In this document: positions 5,293-5,316 of the stretch, one piece after another | Layout: the number at the start of each line of letters is the position of its first letter | Numbering within the stretch: position 1 is the first letter of the stretch | Source of the DNA: an uncultured Eubacteriales bacterium | Lineage (GTDB): Bacteria > Bacillota > Clostridia > Oscillospirales > Acutalibacteraceae | DNA: 5,316 nt | Assembly: GCA_900321665.1 (NCBI GenBank) | Contig: ONWY01000106.1 | Location: forward strand, 1 to 5,316 | Direction: 5' to 3' | Notes under the pieces: generated by a model | The model's database searches: none | What the model saw: the letters and a program-made list of their open reading frames with translations, nothing else | What the model was told of the DNA's origin: nothing | Program-made: the position numbers and the translations under genes

Positions 5293-5316
5293 GGGCGGGT
5301 AGTTGTTTTTACTGAA

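Overview
The window holds one complete class I heat-shock chaperone operon, hrcA-grpE-dnaK-dnaJ, transcribed entirely from the minus strand (right to left). The gene order, the CIRCE operator in front of hrcA and a DnaK that lacks the roughly 24-residue N-terminal insert of Gram-negative Hsp70s all point to a Gram-positive (Bacillota) bacterium. A Clostridia member of moderate GC content is my best guess, but the lineage cannot be fixed from this sequence alone.

Layout from right to left. Positions 5316-5200 are non-coding and carry a GC-rich, palindrome-rich end (5258-5292) that looks like part of a dispersed intergenic repeat, then a perfect 15-bp hairpin (5212-5244). A sigma-A type promoter lies at 5182-5154, TTGACT and TATAGT with exactly 17 bases between them. 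It is followed by a CIRCE operator (5115-5141) just downstream of the expected transcription start, and by an extra orphan CIRCE half-site (5092-5100). The genes are hrcA (5023-3983), grpE (3973-3377), dnaK (3303-1471) and dnaJ (1359-214). A strong 14-bp hairpin (167-199) closes the operon. Beyond it, positions 26-134 form a bulge-free 52-position imperfect palindrome of unknown nature.

The genes work as one circuit. HrcA binds CIRCE and represses the operon. DnaK (Hsp70 ATPase), DnaJ (Hsp40 co-chaperone that delivers clients and triggers ATP hydrolysis) and GrpE (nucleotide exchange factor) form the folding machine that the operon supplies during stress. All four proteins look intact, with their family signatures in place.

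I found no undescribed protein system: the coding content is a canonical housekeeping operon. The less ordinary material is in the non-coding sequence: the long fold-back at 26-134, three successive hairpins between dnaK and dnaJ (one with the dnaK stop codon in its loop, one ending two bases from the dnaJ ribosome binding site), the duplicated CIRCE half-site, the repeat-like right end, and a tandem 24-bp repeat inside grpE.
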